A DNA stretch of 64,000 nucleotides from Apis mellifera (GCF_003254395.2 NC_037647.1:4886752-4950751), one strand, 5' to 3'; numbered from the stretch's first letter, positions 25,901 through 39,100 are shown. Translations and numbers: made by a program. The notes: generated from the sequence alone by a model not told the origin.

Positions 25901-27975
25901 CTCCTTACATGTTTGCTTCAGGAGCAGAAGAAAAAGTTGTACGTATATTTGTAGCATCAGCAATATTTAAAAATTGTTTAAAGAAACTTGTCAATGTTGA
26001 CGATTTTAAAAATATGATGGCTGATAGTGCATCAGTACCTGCTCTTGGATTAACAAATAAAGCAACATTTAATAATAATATTACAATTGAAAATAATACA
26101 GTTAATGACTTTAAAAGTGAGGATTATATTCCTCCAACAGAAGAAGAATTAATACAAAATACATTATGGCCAGAATTACAAAAACTTTATGGTCATGGAT
26201 ATGAAATATTTTCTATAGCTGCCAGACATGATGGGATATTATTGGCAACTGCATGTAAATCATCATCACCAGAACATTCTGCAATATTATTATGGAATAC
26301 AAATACATGGACTCAAGTTCAAAAACTTATATCTCATCAATTAACTGTGACACAAATGGAATTTTCTCCTAATGACAAATATTTATTATCTGTTTCTAGA
26401 GATAGAAGATGGTCATTGTTTGAATTTAAAGATGATATATATATCTTAATTGCAACTAGTTTGAAGAAAGATAATCTTCATACTCGTATAATATGGTGCT
26501 GTTCATGGATGCACGATTCATCTTTTTTTGCAACTGGTTCTAGAGATGGAAAAATTGGAATTTGGAATGTAAAATTTTCAGATGATAAAATTATTCCAAT
26601 TACTAGTTTGGATGTAAAAAATTCAGTTACAGCACTTGCATTTTCATTACAAAATATTCAAGATTTTCATATCTTAGCTATAGGATTTGAAACTGGATGT
26701 ATAGAAATACAAAAATTAAAAATTATTGTTAATAATTTTAAATGGGAAAAGTATATAGTATATGATTCTTCTCAAGCACATCATTTAACTGTTAAAAGAC
26801 TTAAATTTCGACCTCAAAAAAAATATTCAAATACTTTACAATTAGCAAGTTGTGGATCTGATCATATTGTTAAGATACATGATATCAATGTTTTTAAATA
26901 AACAAATTTGTAAAATTTTTTATTTTTTTTTATATTATTTTTATATTTTTTTTATATAAAATTTTAATATTAATAATAAAATTTAAAGATGTGCACAAAT
27001 TACAAATTTAATAAAAAATTCAGAAAATTGGACATAACATTCAATATTTTTATATTGCTTAATTCTAAATGTTTGGAAATATTAAAAAACAAATTTTTCT
27101 AACTTTTTTTTTTAGAATTATTATTTCATACTTAATTATAAAAGTAAAAAGTTCAATCTAGGAATGCTTTCATAGTCTTTATTAAAGTTTATATATATAT
27201 TTAAATTGAATCACTTACCTTGTTTAATTTCCATATATCAGTTTTATAAATTTCTATATTATCTTTACTTTCAATTGAAACTACTACAGCTAATTTATCA
27301 CCATTTGGACTAAAATATAATTTATGGAAAAAAGATTTCACATTTTGTATATGAATTACACTTTGATTTTCCAAAGACCATATTGATATTTGAATCTGAG
27401 TATTTTAATAATTTTAATATATTAAAATTTATCATATAAAATAAATTTATTACTTACATTGAAATCTGATAATGTCAATATGTATTTACTATCAGGAGAC
27501 CAATTAACACTTTCTAAACCAGCACTGCCTTCAATTAATTTATATTTCCATTCAGGATAATGAATGGAATATACTTGAATAATAGCTTTTTTTATGTTTG
27601 CACATAGAATATATTCACTATTTCTAGACCACTCTAAATACTATGATGAAAAGAATGAAAAACAAAAACAAATGTTAATATTATATATTTTTTTTTTTTT
27701 TAGAATTATTATTTCATACTTAATTATAAAAGTAAAAAATAATTAACTAAGAAATAATTATAAAAATTTAATAAAAATTATTTATTATTTATTTAATCAT
27801 ATATACTAACCTCAATTATATCTGGAAATATAAATGAATGAATAGTATCAAATTTTTTATTACTCTTTATAATTAAATTTGATTGATATGCAATTGCAAA
27901 AAATGTACCATCTTTAGAAAAATCACACAATTGATTATTTATTCGTATTATATCATTTTCTACTTCTAATGACAT
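22978..27975 (-). CDS. WRAP73: WD repeat protein WRAP73 (WDR8), host gene of ELP2
   Basis: Seven exons, 27811-27975, 27458-27640, 27219-27395, 23830-24066, 23566-23719, 23293-23502 and 22978-23180, encode 442 residues (about 460 in vertebrates). WD40-type blades are visible throughout: CDFSKDGTFFAIAYQ near the start, YLEWSRNSEYILCAN, EGSAGLESVNWSPDSKYILT, the landmark VLLNHVTWKPL, and a last blade DARWHPQGNFLLLCGYNKAI. WRAP73 acts at centrosomes and spindle poles with SSX2IP-type partners, promoting spindle anchoring and ciliogenesis in other species. The third and fourth exons are separated by a 3,152 bp intron (24067-27218), against 62-170 bp for the others, and that intron holds the complete ELP2 gene on the opposite strand. 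The phase-0 junction at that intron reads WKLNK then KLICGHLNSIDG, so the two halves belong together. Confidence 0.93.
24494..26901 (+). CDS. ELP2: Elongator complex protein 2 (nested gene)
   Basis: Two exons, 24494-25677 and 25770-26901, encode 771 residues, within the usual ELP2 range (about 800). Two seven-bladed WD40 propellers are present. Diagnostic stretches include the N-terminal ACNRVPHSVDWG, HKDRVNTVRWI, CLQTLTFNRKL, GHEDWVRCMDF, RVGEVGGNSMGFYGCKFSG, RPQIHGYDMSCLAML, VPALGLTNKA and QNTLWPELQKLYGHGYEIF. ELP2 is a scaffold of the core Elongator complex (ELP1-ELP2-ELP3), which modifies wobble uridines in tRNA. The whole gene lies inside an intron of WRAP73 and is transcribed in the opposite direction. 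Its 92-bp intron carries an unusual CG/CA tract. About 430 bp separate its ATG from the nearest WRAP73 exon, so its promoter must be inside the host intron. Confidence 0.96.
25695..25738. repeat. CG/CA alternating, partly self-complementary tract in the ELP2 intron
   Basis: The middle of the 92-bp ELP2 intron is made of TATACA, CGCGCGCGCA, CACGTG and CGCGTGTATATA segments. The two sides are largely complementary around the central CACGTG, so the intron RNA could form a GC-rich hairpin between its splice sites. It also has Z-DNA-prone alternation. Confidence 0.85.
27104..27150. repeat. Copy 1 of a 47-bp direct duplication
   Basis: A T run followed by AGAATTATTATTTCATACTT and a further 17 bases is identical over 47 bp to 27692-27738. 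This copy is in the large WRAP73 intron, just 3' of ELP2. Confidence 0.9.
27692..27738. repeat. Copy 2 of a 47-bp direct duplication
   Basis: Identical over 47 bp to 27104-27150. It sits in the first WRAP73 intron, about 590 bp away, separated from copy 1 by two WRAP73 exons. The T run is four bases longer here. Confidence 0.9.
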
Positions 27976-29131
27976 TATGTTATTGTTAATTCAAAAAATG
28001 TTTGTATTATTATATATATATATATGTATTATATATATATACCAGAAAAATTTTCTATCTTCTATATAGAGAAATAATAGTTGATCATAATTGCCGGATA
28101 AGCGCAGTATGTTATTTTTTCTTATTAGGACTTAATTTTGTATTGTGAATTTATATAGAATTTATAATATATACATGACCAAGCATCTACGGAAACTGCA
28201 TTCGAAACATCGCATTCATGACATGTTTTTGCTTAATATAACAGTGATAATGGAAATTATTGTGGTATTGCATATTCTTTCTACTGTATCGTGTTCATAT
28301 TTAACTAAGATTTATTTTCATGCAATGATAAATTGTGATTTATAACTATATACTAAATATTTTGATTTTTTTTTCATTATGAAAAGTGTATGTTGAACGT
28401 AGTTATATATTGTATTGATGATAATAAAAATCATGTGAAAAATTTTTTAAAATTTTGACTAATATTATAATATAATCCAAATTTATAAATTATGTAATAA
28501 ATATATTAATTAATATAATTAATTGTAACATATAACAATAACATGTAAATAAATATATTTACATGATATAAAAACGTTGCACGGCGTTATTGCAATATAG
28601 GCCTTAAAGTTTCCATTAATCTATTTTATTCTATCTATTTTATTGTATTCTATTTTATCTATTTTCCTTTGCCATTCTTTTTACTTTATTAAGTTTTTTA
28701 TATAATTATTTTTCTTTATTTCTGATAATTTTATTTCAATTTTGCCAACGTAATTAAATGTAGTAAAATTTATAAAAAAAAATTATTAAAAAAGATTTAA
28801 AAAATATTTAATATTTTTTAATTTTATTTTTTTATTATTATTATTTTATTAAATATATCTTTTATTAAATATATAATTATATAAATGAATGTAAATTTTT
28901 ATTTTGAACATGAATTGTGAACATAGTTTATGAATCAAATTTTATTATGTTGGTTGTAATGAATTTGAAAAGTAACAACATCCGTAACAGTTGAAACGTA
29001 TATGGAACATTTTATTGTAAATATTATTATATCTTATATCTAGATGAAATTGATAATTTAAGAAATTTTTAATTTTAAATTAAAATTTAAAAATTAATAC
29101 TTATTAATTAGTTGATTATTAATTAGTTAAA
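27976..29131. other. Divergent promoter region between WRAP73 and CAP-D2
   Basis: WRAP73 is read leftwards and CAP-D2 rightwards from this 1.16 kb spacer. It has a TA-repeat near 28012-28040 and is otherwise AT-rich. A 66-codon ORF at 28145-28345 has no recognisable features and I do not regard it as a gene. Promoter elements were not resolved. Confidence 0.4.
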
Positions 29132-32100
29132 ATGATTAAAGATTTTATTATTCCTATAAATAAGGATGAACTTTTACAAAATCGGAATGGACAATATTTT
29201 GTTGAAAAAATTGTTTCGATACGAATATTACCACAAGCTCTTGATGGTATGTTTCAAAAATTTTATATATTTTTATATTTATTAATAATATTGATTTTGT
29301 TTATAGAAGCTAAATCAGCACTTCAAATGAATGGAATCAATTTTATATTAGATCATTTTGATACATTTTTCTCTTTAATTGTTCATGGAAATAAAATTGA
29401 ATTACCAATTATTATGCGTGGTTTTAGTAGAATTCATAAAGGTAAAAATATATATATATATATAATGTATATTTATTTATAAACATTGTTATTTAATTCC
29501 TATATAATTAACAAAATGTTTATTTTGATTATTATTTTAAAGCTATTGAAATATTAGTAAATGATTTGGAAAATATATTTGAAAATGGAAAAGAATTGGA
29601 AGAAGAAGATAGATTAAGATTTTTAAATATAAATAAAATGCTTACATATTTATTCTCTTGGCTTCTTTGTCATATAGATGATGAAATTTCTAAAGATGTA
29701 AATGATAAATATATAGGCAAGGTTTGTTTAATTAAAATAATTATATTTATTTTTTAATATTTTTATATTCATATTAATCTATTAATCTATTATTATTTTA
29801 TAATTTTTTTTATATTGTTTTATGTAGCGTAAAAAATCAGCAAAATCAGATATAGAAGAAGAATGGGAAAGTGATAGAGAAAAAGCATTAGAACATATTT
29901 ATAGATTATTACAATTACCATTACAAAAACTTTGGCAACCTCCTATTGTAGAAGATTCATTTATAATGTATGTTTGATATAAATATTTTAAAAATTATTT
30001 TAATTTTCAAAATATATAAAATTAACATACATACATAAAATATTTTTATTTTATATTTTATGTTATATATATTTTATTATTATATTATTTTATTATTATA
30101 TATATTTTATATATTATATATATTTTAGATTATTCACTAAAGTGTGCTATAAAGTTTTAGAACAATGTAAAGATTCAAAATGTAAACATATACGAGAAAC
30201 AATTTTTGAGGTAAATTTTTATAAATTTTTATTTCATTATATTATTTTTGAATTAATTTTCAAATTGTTTTAATTTTAATCTATTTAAAAAAGATTTTAG
30301 GAACTTCAGTTAAAAAATATAATCATGGTATAAGCTGTGTAATAAGAATTATTCAGGTATATAAATTCTTTTTAATAAATAAAGATTTTATTTAATATAA
30401 AAAAAAAAATCTATTGAATATATAAATTTTAGTTAGTAAAATTACATGATATACTAGCATCTCATATAGCTATTGGAATTATATATATGATTAAAAATTG
30501 TGGTTGTAATGGTTTAATAAAAGAAATAATGAAGGAGATTGATCAAAGTGAATTATCTGAACCTGATAGTCGTAATATATCAATATTTCTAGAAACTATT
30601 GCTGCTTCTGAACCAAATCTTATAATTCCTATTCTTGATGATGTAATGGATTATTTGGGTAGCGAGGTAAATTATTTTATATTAATAATCATATGTAATA
30701 TATAAATATATACAATATATTTTCATTATATAATTATATGTTACTATTTTTAGCACTATACTATGAGAAATTGTACTATTAGTATTATATGTGAAGTTAT
30801 ACAAAAAGCATTGACTGGAGATGATCTTACACAAGAACAAAAAGTTCAACGTGATGAATGCCTTAATAGTTTGGAAGAACATATTCTTGATAATAATGCT
30901 TATGTTAGATCAAAAGTTTTGCAAGTTTGGCAACGTTTATGTTGTGAAGGAGCTATTCCATTAGCGAGGCAAGGAAGACTTTTAGCTGCTACTGCATTAC
31001 GTTTAGAAGATAAAAGTGCAAGTGTACGAAAACAAGCATTACAATTAATGCGTGCTTTATTACAAAGCAATCCATTTGCTGCTACAGTGAGTAAAAAAAA
31101 TTGTATTCGTTTATATTATTTTTTATATCGAATTATTTTTTTTATTAAATTCATAATTATATAGATTATATTTATATAAATTATTTATATATATTTATTT
31201 ATATATATTAAATATATTTACAGTTAAATAAAATAGAAATATCTAAATCACTAGAAAAAGAAGAAATAAAACTTAGAAAGTTACAAACTGAAAGTGTTAG
31301 TAAAAGTGTTCGTGGTGATAATGAGAGATTAGAATTTTGGAATACTTTACTTCCAGAAATAAGGAAAGTATTAAAAGAAGTTATTAATAATGAAAAAAAT
31401 ACGGACATAGAATATGGTATTGTATATATATAAAATATATATATAGAATTTATATTTTAATACAAAAATATACATGATTATTAATTTTTATTTTATAAAT
31501 TAGATAATGAAGATGAAGATATAAATACAGATACAGCATTTGAATATATAAGACAATTAATGTTAAAAGAAAAAATTTTTGAAGCAGTAACATATTTATG
31601 GAAAGTTTGTATAAAACTGAAGCAAAAACCAGATATAGAAAATCTTTCTCCTGAAGCAAAAGAAGAATGTTTATTCTTATTTTTATTAAAAACATTTATG
31701 GAATCTGAAAATAATTTAAATAATTTAAAAGAAAATATAGAAGAAAAACAATCAATAGAGGAAAACAAAGAAAAAGAAGAAATAATAGCAATAAAACGAG
31801 TTATAAATTATTTGAGAGTATGTTTTTATATATTTTATATTGATTTTAATAATTATTTAATTAAAAATTATATATTATATTATATTACAGCATTGTTTGG
31901 AATTTGCAACTGAATTAGAAATTGCTATACCTATGACAGAAAAGTTACTTTTTTCTACTACAGCAACCGATGCTATTGAATCATGCACTTTACTTGGAAT
32001 TGCTTCTAAATTTGGCATAGTTGGATCTGCAGTTGCTATTCGTGATGCTTTGTTTCAAGTATTTCATCGTGATCAATCAGTTCGTAATAATATCGCGGTA

Positions 32101-32690
32101 GTATATAAAGATCTTTATTTAAATAAAAATGAGAATCAAAAATCAAAACGACAAAAAGCTCTTACATGTATGAGATCCTTAATTGATTTATTAAAGGAAC
32201 TTCAACCAGGTCAAAGTCAAGCTTTAACTCAGCTTATTTTAATATGGTATAATAATAATGATATAGATAATGAAATGTTACAGGTATGAAATATATTATA
32301 ATCTTAATTTTTTTTTATTATGTTAATTTAAAAATAGCTTTTAATAATTTTATATTATAAATATTTATAATATATTTATAATTTATTTAAATTTAGGTTT
32401 TATGGGAAACTTTTTCAATGAAATCACCAGACACAGATTCATTAGATAGTAGATCTGCTTTAATGTTATTAACAATGATAGCTCAAACTCAAAGTTGTAT
32501 TATAAGTGATAATTTAGAAGTATTAATAAAAGTAGGATTTGGATCTAGAGCAAAAACTGATCTTTTATTAGCCAGAGACACATGTAGAGCATTGCTAATC
32601 ATAAAACATAAAAATGATGATATTGAAAAATCATCTATTAGGTATATTAAATAAATATATATATATATTTAATATTATTATAATATATAT

Positions 32691-32736
<46 letters not shown>

Positions 32737-35548
32737 TATATAAATAATTAATGTCAAATATATTATTAGGTATCCCAATGATCATGAAATGTTTAAAGAA
32801 ATTCTTTCCTTATTAATAGAAAATTTTATAAATATAGAAGAAGATGGATATATTTCATTTGCAACTGATGCAATTAATGCTATTTATCATGTAAGTATGA
32901 TAACAATTCTATTTATTTGAATTGAATAAATATTTTAAAACAATATTTTATTTTATTTTATTTTATTTTATTTTATTTTATTTTATTTTATTTTATTTTA
33001 TTTCATTTTATTTTATTTTATTTTATCTTATTTTATTTTATTTTATTTTAGTTAGCAAATCAGCCTGATCATTTAATGAAACAAGTGCTATCACAAGTGT
33101 GTATTCGAGGACATTTTAATAATGATTCAACTCAAAATACTGTTTCACTTTTTTTACTTTCTAAATTATTATATTTGATTGGACATATTGCAATCAAAGA
33201 AATGGTTCATTTAGATACATCAGTTTATAAAGAATTAAAACGAAGAGATATTGTACGAAATTTAAGAAAAGAAAAAAAATCAGATAAAAATGAAAAAGAT
33301 GTAAATACAATTCAGAGATCAAAAATAGAGGTTTCTACTCCAAATAGTGCAAGACAAATAATTCTCAATAAAGAAGTATGTAATGATATTTAAAGTTTAT
33401 TTATATATATTTATTATATATTTATTATATATTATTTATTCTATTATAATTATTCTAAAATAATAATAAATATTATATATTTAAAATATATTAAAATATA
33501 AATAATCAGTTTTATTTTTTATAGACAAGTTTAATTATGGAAGATAATGGAGAGGAAGCTGTAGAAGGAGCAACAATGGATTCAAATGCAGAATTTATAA
33601 ATGAAATCCTTGAAAATCATGTTGTAACTGGAGATGGACTCTTAGTAAATTTTGTGTATGTTCATGATTTTAACATTTAGTGTAAATATTTAAATTATTT
33701 GTAATGTGAATATATTCCATTTTTAACATGATATTTTATAAGTAAAGCAATATACCAAGCACAAAGGATTAATATTTATATTATATTTTTTATTGTATTT
33801 GTATTTATATAATTATATATTTAAATTTTACTTTTATAATTCAATTTTTTTCAGTCCATTAGTGTTAGATGTATGTCAATATCATGATAAGTATAATAAT
33901 GAAGATATACAAGCTGCTGGAGCTCTTGCTCTTAGTAAAATGATGACAGTGAGCTCCAGTTTTTGTGAAAAATCTTTACAACTTTTAATTACAATACTAG
34001 AACGTTCACCATATCCTGGTATTCGTGCTAATGTCCTTATTGGAATAAGTGATCTTACGACAAGATTTCCAAATCAGATTGAACCATGGATGAAACATGT
34101 TTATGGCAGGTATTTAAAAATATAAATAATCAATTTTATTATTTTAATCAATCACTTATAACTAATAATAGACTAATAAATAAATAATTTATAGACTCCG
34201 TGATGAAGATACAAATGTAAGACGTACATGTGTTCGAGTTTTATCAAGTCTTATAATGAGAGAAATGGTGCGCGTGAGAGGTCAAATATCAGAATTAGCT
34301 CTTTGTATAGTTGATAAAGATTCTCAAATTCGACAAGATGCAAAACAATTTTTTAAAGCACTTTCACAAAAAGGCAATGCTTTGTATAATGTAATGCCTG
34401 ATATTTTATCTCGATTAACTGATCCTGATTTAGATATAAACGAATCAGATTTTCAAGAAATTTTGAAGTAAGTATTTTCTAAAATAAAATTAAAATATAA
34501 TTAATGAAAATATATAAATATATAAAAATATGATAATTAAATGCAATTTAAAATATTTTCAGGCATATTTTGAATTTATTACAAAAAGAAAAACAAATTG
34601 ATTCCATTATTGATAAAATTTGTGCTAGATTTAAATTGGCTACTACAGAAAGACAATGGCGTGATTTTGCATATTGTCTTTCACTTATGCAATTTAGTGT
34701 AAAAAGTAAATAAGAATATATATTTACTTGTATATTCATATTATACATATTCAAGATCATATTAAATATAATTTTTTTTATTATTAATTAATAAAATTTT
34801 ATCTAGGTATACGTCATCTTATTGAAAGTTTACCTTTACTGAAAGATAAAATTCACCACAAGCAAGTTTTAAAAGCATTACAGTCTGTTATCGAACAAAC
34901 AAAGAAAAAACCAAATACAAAAACAATATGTACAGAATTAGAAGAAAAAATAGAAGAACTTCTTAAAGGAACAGAAGATTCAAAAGAGGATAATACTGTG
35001 ATAATGCCACCACCAGCAGTACCAAAATCAAGAAAACGTAATAAACGTGTAAGTAATAGTGAAGAAGAAGATGATAATATTGACAGTGATTCTGATTTAA
35101 CATCAATAACGAAAAGTAAGTTTTTTTTTCACATAAAAATTTATTATTAAATTATATTTATTAACTGATACATAATTGTTTTAGCAAAAGGTTCTAAAAA
35201 AAGAAAATCGTGGGGATGCAAATCGAGTTCTAGTTCGGATTCAGATAATGATTTAACAATAAAAACTCCTAGAAAGCAACGTATATATTATTTTTTTTAC
35301 TTAATTTTAATTTTATTACTTTGTTAATTAGATATTATTTTTATTATTATATCTAATTATTATTTCTTTTTATAATAGTTAAAGAAAATGCACCTGCACA
35401 GACCATAACAAGATCAAGTCGAAAAAAGCGCGTTAATTCAATTGCAGCTACACCATCATCATTACCAAAAAGAAATAAACAAGTAACACCCATGCGTATT
35501 CCGGAAAGATCTTCAGCACGTTTATCCCAATCACGAATGAGGAATTAA
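29132..35548 (+). CDS. NCAPD2: Condensin I complex subunit 1 (CAP-D2)
   Basis: Twenty-one exons: 29132-29246, 29307-29441, 29543-29721, 29828-29967, 30129-30210, 30294-30356, 30433-30666, 30754-31086, 31224-31416, 31504-31817, 31891-32283, 32397-32641, 32770-32890, 33052-33375, 33525-33655, 33855-34109, 34195-34467, 34563-34705, 34807-35115, 35185-35280 and 35379-35548. They give 1415 residues (about 1400 in vertebrates). HEAT-type repeats run through most of the protein, with conserved segments HIRETIFEILGTSVKKYNH, HYTMRNCTISIICEV and RSKVLQVWQRLCCEGAIPL. The C-terminus is Lys/Arg/Ser-rich with SRKKR and PKRNKQV, fitting a nuclear, CDK-regulated tail. CAP-D2 is the HEAT subunit of condensin I and compacts mitotic chromosomes with SMC2, SMC4, CAP-G and CAP-H. 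Exon 6 starts at a poor acceptor (AAAAAAG) seven bases before a better-looking TTTTAG that would break the frame. Confidence 0.95.
32699..32732. repeat. (AT)n microsatellite in a CAP-D2 intron
   Basis: About 17 AT dinucleotides in the intron before exon 13. Confidence 0.9.
32946..33050. repeat. (TTTTA)n microsatellite forming the 3' end of a CAP-D2 intron
   Basis: Roughly 21 copies of TTTTA, with only two single-base interruptions (CATTTTA at about 33004 and CTTA at about 33027), run directly into the TTTTAG acceptor of exon 14 at 33051. The repeat is the entire polypyrimidine tract of that splice site. Confidence 0.93.
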
Positions 35549-36170
35549 AATTTTTGTATATATTTAACATACAATTTTGTATTTTTTAATATTAGATTAA
35601 AAAAGAGAATATGAAGTAAGTGAAAAAATATATTTACAGTTTAATTATTAATTAAAATATTTTAATAATAAAATATAAAAATATATTTTATAATTTCTTT
35701 TTACTTTATAGCATTAAATAATGAATAATTAAATAATCATTAATTTTTTTTCATAAAAATTTTAAAGTATATTACTGTTATTTTAATCTTTTTTTTTTAA
35801 TATTACAAAAATATAATAACTGGTATATAAAAATTAAAATATTATCATAGAAATATTTATTTTAATGAAATAATGAACACTTGATATAACATTTAAGTAA
35901 TGAATGATAATATTATGTATCACATATATATTGCAACAAAAGAATTAAACATAAAAGTAATGTACATATATCAAATCACTATATGTAGATAACTCCAAAA
36001 ATTTTATACATTTGTGGCTATTAGTAGTAAATAAAACACTATTTTATTATGCATTTGTGTACAATAAATATACTATGTAATATTGTACGTTATGAGAAAG
36101 ACTAGTGTAAAAATCTTATATATTAAGTTTCATGTATCGTATTAAGGAAGAGATTTGCATTTAGCTATCG
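35549..36170. other. Convergent 3' region between CAP-D2 and UPF3
   Basis: About 620 bp with an AATAAA near 35667 that could end CAP-D2 transcripts. AT-rich and without a gene. Confidence 0.45.
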
Positions 36171-39100
36171 TTATACCAAATCACGACTAATACTACGTTT
36201 AAACGTCATAGAACGTACTTCTGTTCCAGGTTTTCCTGATTTACAAAGATTATTAGAATTAAGATTTGGAGTAGGACTTTGTGAAAGTGATGCTCTTTCG
36301 TCGTTAGTATTAGATTTTTCTCGTTCTAATCTTTGTTTACTAAACTTTCCCATTCCAGGACGATAAATCTCCATAGCAGGACGATCCTATTATTTTATAA
36401 TAAAAAATATTTTTATAAATAATAGACATAAATATTAAATATCACTTTTAATATTTCAGTCAAAAATAATTATATACCTTATTTCTAATTCGACGTTCTA
36501 ATCGTGGATCCTTTTTATCTTTTTCTTTATCTTCATTTTCAGTCTTCTGTAAATTATTTTGATCTCCTCCATCCAAAGATTTATGCCTTCTTAAACAATT
36601 TCCATCTCCTGTACCACCTTCCCCTCCACTTTCAAGTGAACTGCGTCTTTTTGTGACTTTTGAATCCTTTTTTTCTTCAGATTCATTATCTTCATTAGTT
36701 TCTTTATTAATATCTTCATTAGATTTTGATTTTTCAATATCTTTGTTACTTTCAATAGTAGATAATATAGTATCTGTAAATAATATATTTATATATATTT
36801 TAAAAATAAGATATTTATATAAAAATTATATTTACTTGTAATATTATAAAAGTTATACCTGATTTTTTCTGTTCTTTGATCTCATAATCTTGTACAGAAT
36901 CTTCTATTAAAACTTTTTTTTCATTAATTTCTTGTTTCTCTTTTTCTTTACTGTTTTTAATATCTTCTTTATCATCCATAGATTCTTCATTTTCCTTAAT
37001 ATTTTCATATGAATCAACTTGAAATTCCTTTTTCTGAAATTCTTCATCCTCGCATCTTAATTTTACATTATTTTCTGTGTCAACATTAAAATCTACATTC
37101 TGTTTTTTGGTTTCTGCAAGTCTTTTTTTTTCTTGCCTCATTTTTTCATAACTTTTACCTCGTTTTTCTTCTATTTTTCGTTCCCTACAATCTTTAATAT
37201 CTTCTTTGAAATCATATTTTCTATCATCTTTTCCATCAAATCTTCTATCATCTTTTATACCATCTCTTTCATCACGTCTTCCATATATCTTCTTATCCTC
37301 ATGCCGTCTTTGATGTTTTATATCTTTATCTTTATTTCTATCTTCAATTCTTTCCCTGTATCCTTTTGTGATTGATTTAGAATCTCGATCACGTGATATC
37401 TTATCACGTAATTTATCGTCCTTTTTAATACGATTTTTTATATCTTTAGGCGAAAATTTATCCTTTTCTTCCCTATTTTCTTTATTATCTTTACACATTT
37501 CTTTATCAAGATCTTGATTTTTCAATACCTATAACAAAATTAAAATATTTATTTTAAGTAAAACATTTTTATTTTAATATTAACAGATTTTAATAGAGTT
37601 CAACATCATAATTTAAAGAATAAATTATAATAAAGCAACACAGAATTTTCACTTTTTTTTCTAAAAACAGTTTCTTTTACAAAATTTAATGTATACAAAT
37701 TAAACGGTAATAAATTAATTACATCTTAATAAATGTATATAAATTTGGGATACAATATTAAATGGAAACAGTGTATAGCATTGAACTAAATCGCATAAGT
37801 GATGAATAAATCTTTAATCCTTATGACCTTTTAACATGCAGTAAATAAATACATAACATGAATTTCCCTGCTAATCATTTGCAGTTCCTATTTCATGAAG
37901 TTTTACGATATCCTGGCAATCCTGTTTCACAAGATTTAAAAGGATAAAGTTTATGATAATCAAACATAGCACTGCAACTTCTTGACTTTGATACTTCCAT
38001 TGGTATTTGCATTTTCCAAGTTTTATGTAAATTAGTAAATTGAGATTTTGATAAAACAGAAAAATAATTTTTATTATTAATATAAGATGTGCATTTAGTG
38101 CATTTAGTGTTGTTATAAATATAATTATTTTTAATGTTACTCCAATGATTGTAATTATTTTTTCTGCAATTAGCATCTTTTTCTTTATAATTTTTTTCGT
38201 AAATATAAAATAATTTTCGTTGTTTATTAGTGTAATGCCAGCGTTCATTAACATAAGGCACACTTCTAACGCAATTTATATATACTTCAGTATTCTCATT
38301 TCTGTAAAACTGTTGAACATTTAAGGAATTTTTGTTAGCTTGGATCATGTTTGCAGTACCACTACCAGAAATGTCTTCTTTACATTCATGAGATACACTT
38401 AGATTTTCAGTAGGATGATCAAAAAATATATCTTCTGACTTGACAGTTGAGGAAGTAGAAAGGAAGGAATACTTGGTCTGATTATCTTCAATATTACATG
38501 CAGACTGTAGGGCGAAAAGGTTAGTATCAGCAAATACAGTAGAGAATATAATACTTAAAATGTAATATATATTGCGCGTGCGCTAAAAACAATTTTGATT
38601 ACATATTTGCTTAATAAATTTTTTGTTCTATACTGTATTTGTCATATTTGAATTAGTTTACTTCCAATTAATCAAAAATGATAACTAAACACATTATAAG
38701 ATGTAGTGTCACCTTAGATATGATAGGATCTTCCTTTGTTCGCCTCCGTTCTAGGTCTCTTCGTCGTCTCTCTTCACGTTTTTCATCTCTGAGACGTTGC
38801 TTTTCTTGTTTACGTTGTTTTACATATTCCAAAAGAGGAGTGGTTGTAATTTTTTTTGGTGTATCTATAACAGTAAAATAAATATATAAAATATATAAAT
38901 TCATTATAGATAAACATTTACTATAACATATATAATAATTTATGATATAACATATCAGTTATTAAAAAATTACTTACTATCAGGTGGTTGATATGAGTAT
39001 TCTGTTTTTGGTTGTGATATATTAGATTCAGCTTCTTGATTTTTACGAGTTTCTAAGAAGCTTATATAATAAGGATCTGATTCTATTGTACCACATTTTA

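Noticed and set aside
28145..28345. 66-codon ORF with a hydrophobic middle between WRAP73 and CAP-D2
   Set aside because: Could be read as a small membrane peptide, but there is no supporting signal, and hydrophobic runs are common in AT-rich ORFs.
37871..38263. Second overlapping minus-strand ORF within the UPF3 intron
   Set aside because: Ile/Leu-rich and in another frame from the exon-3-compatible ORF at 37893-38504, so it is a shadow.
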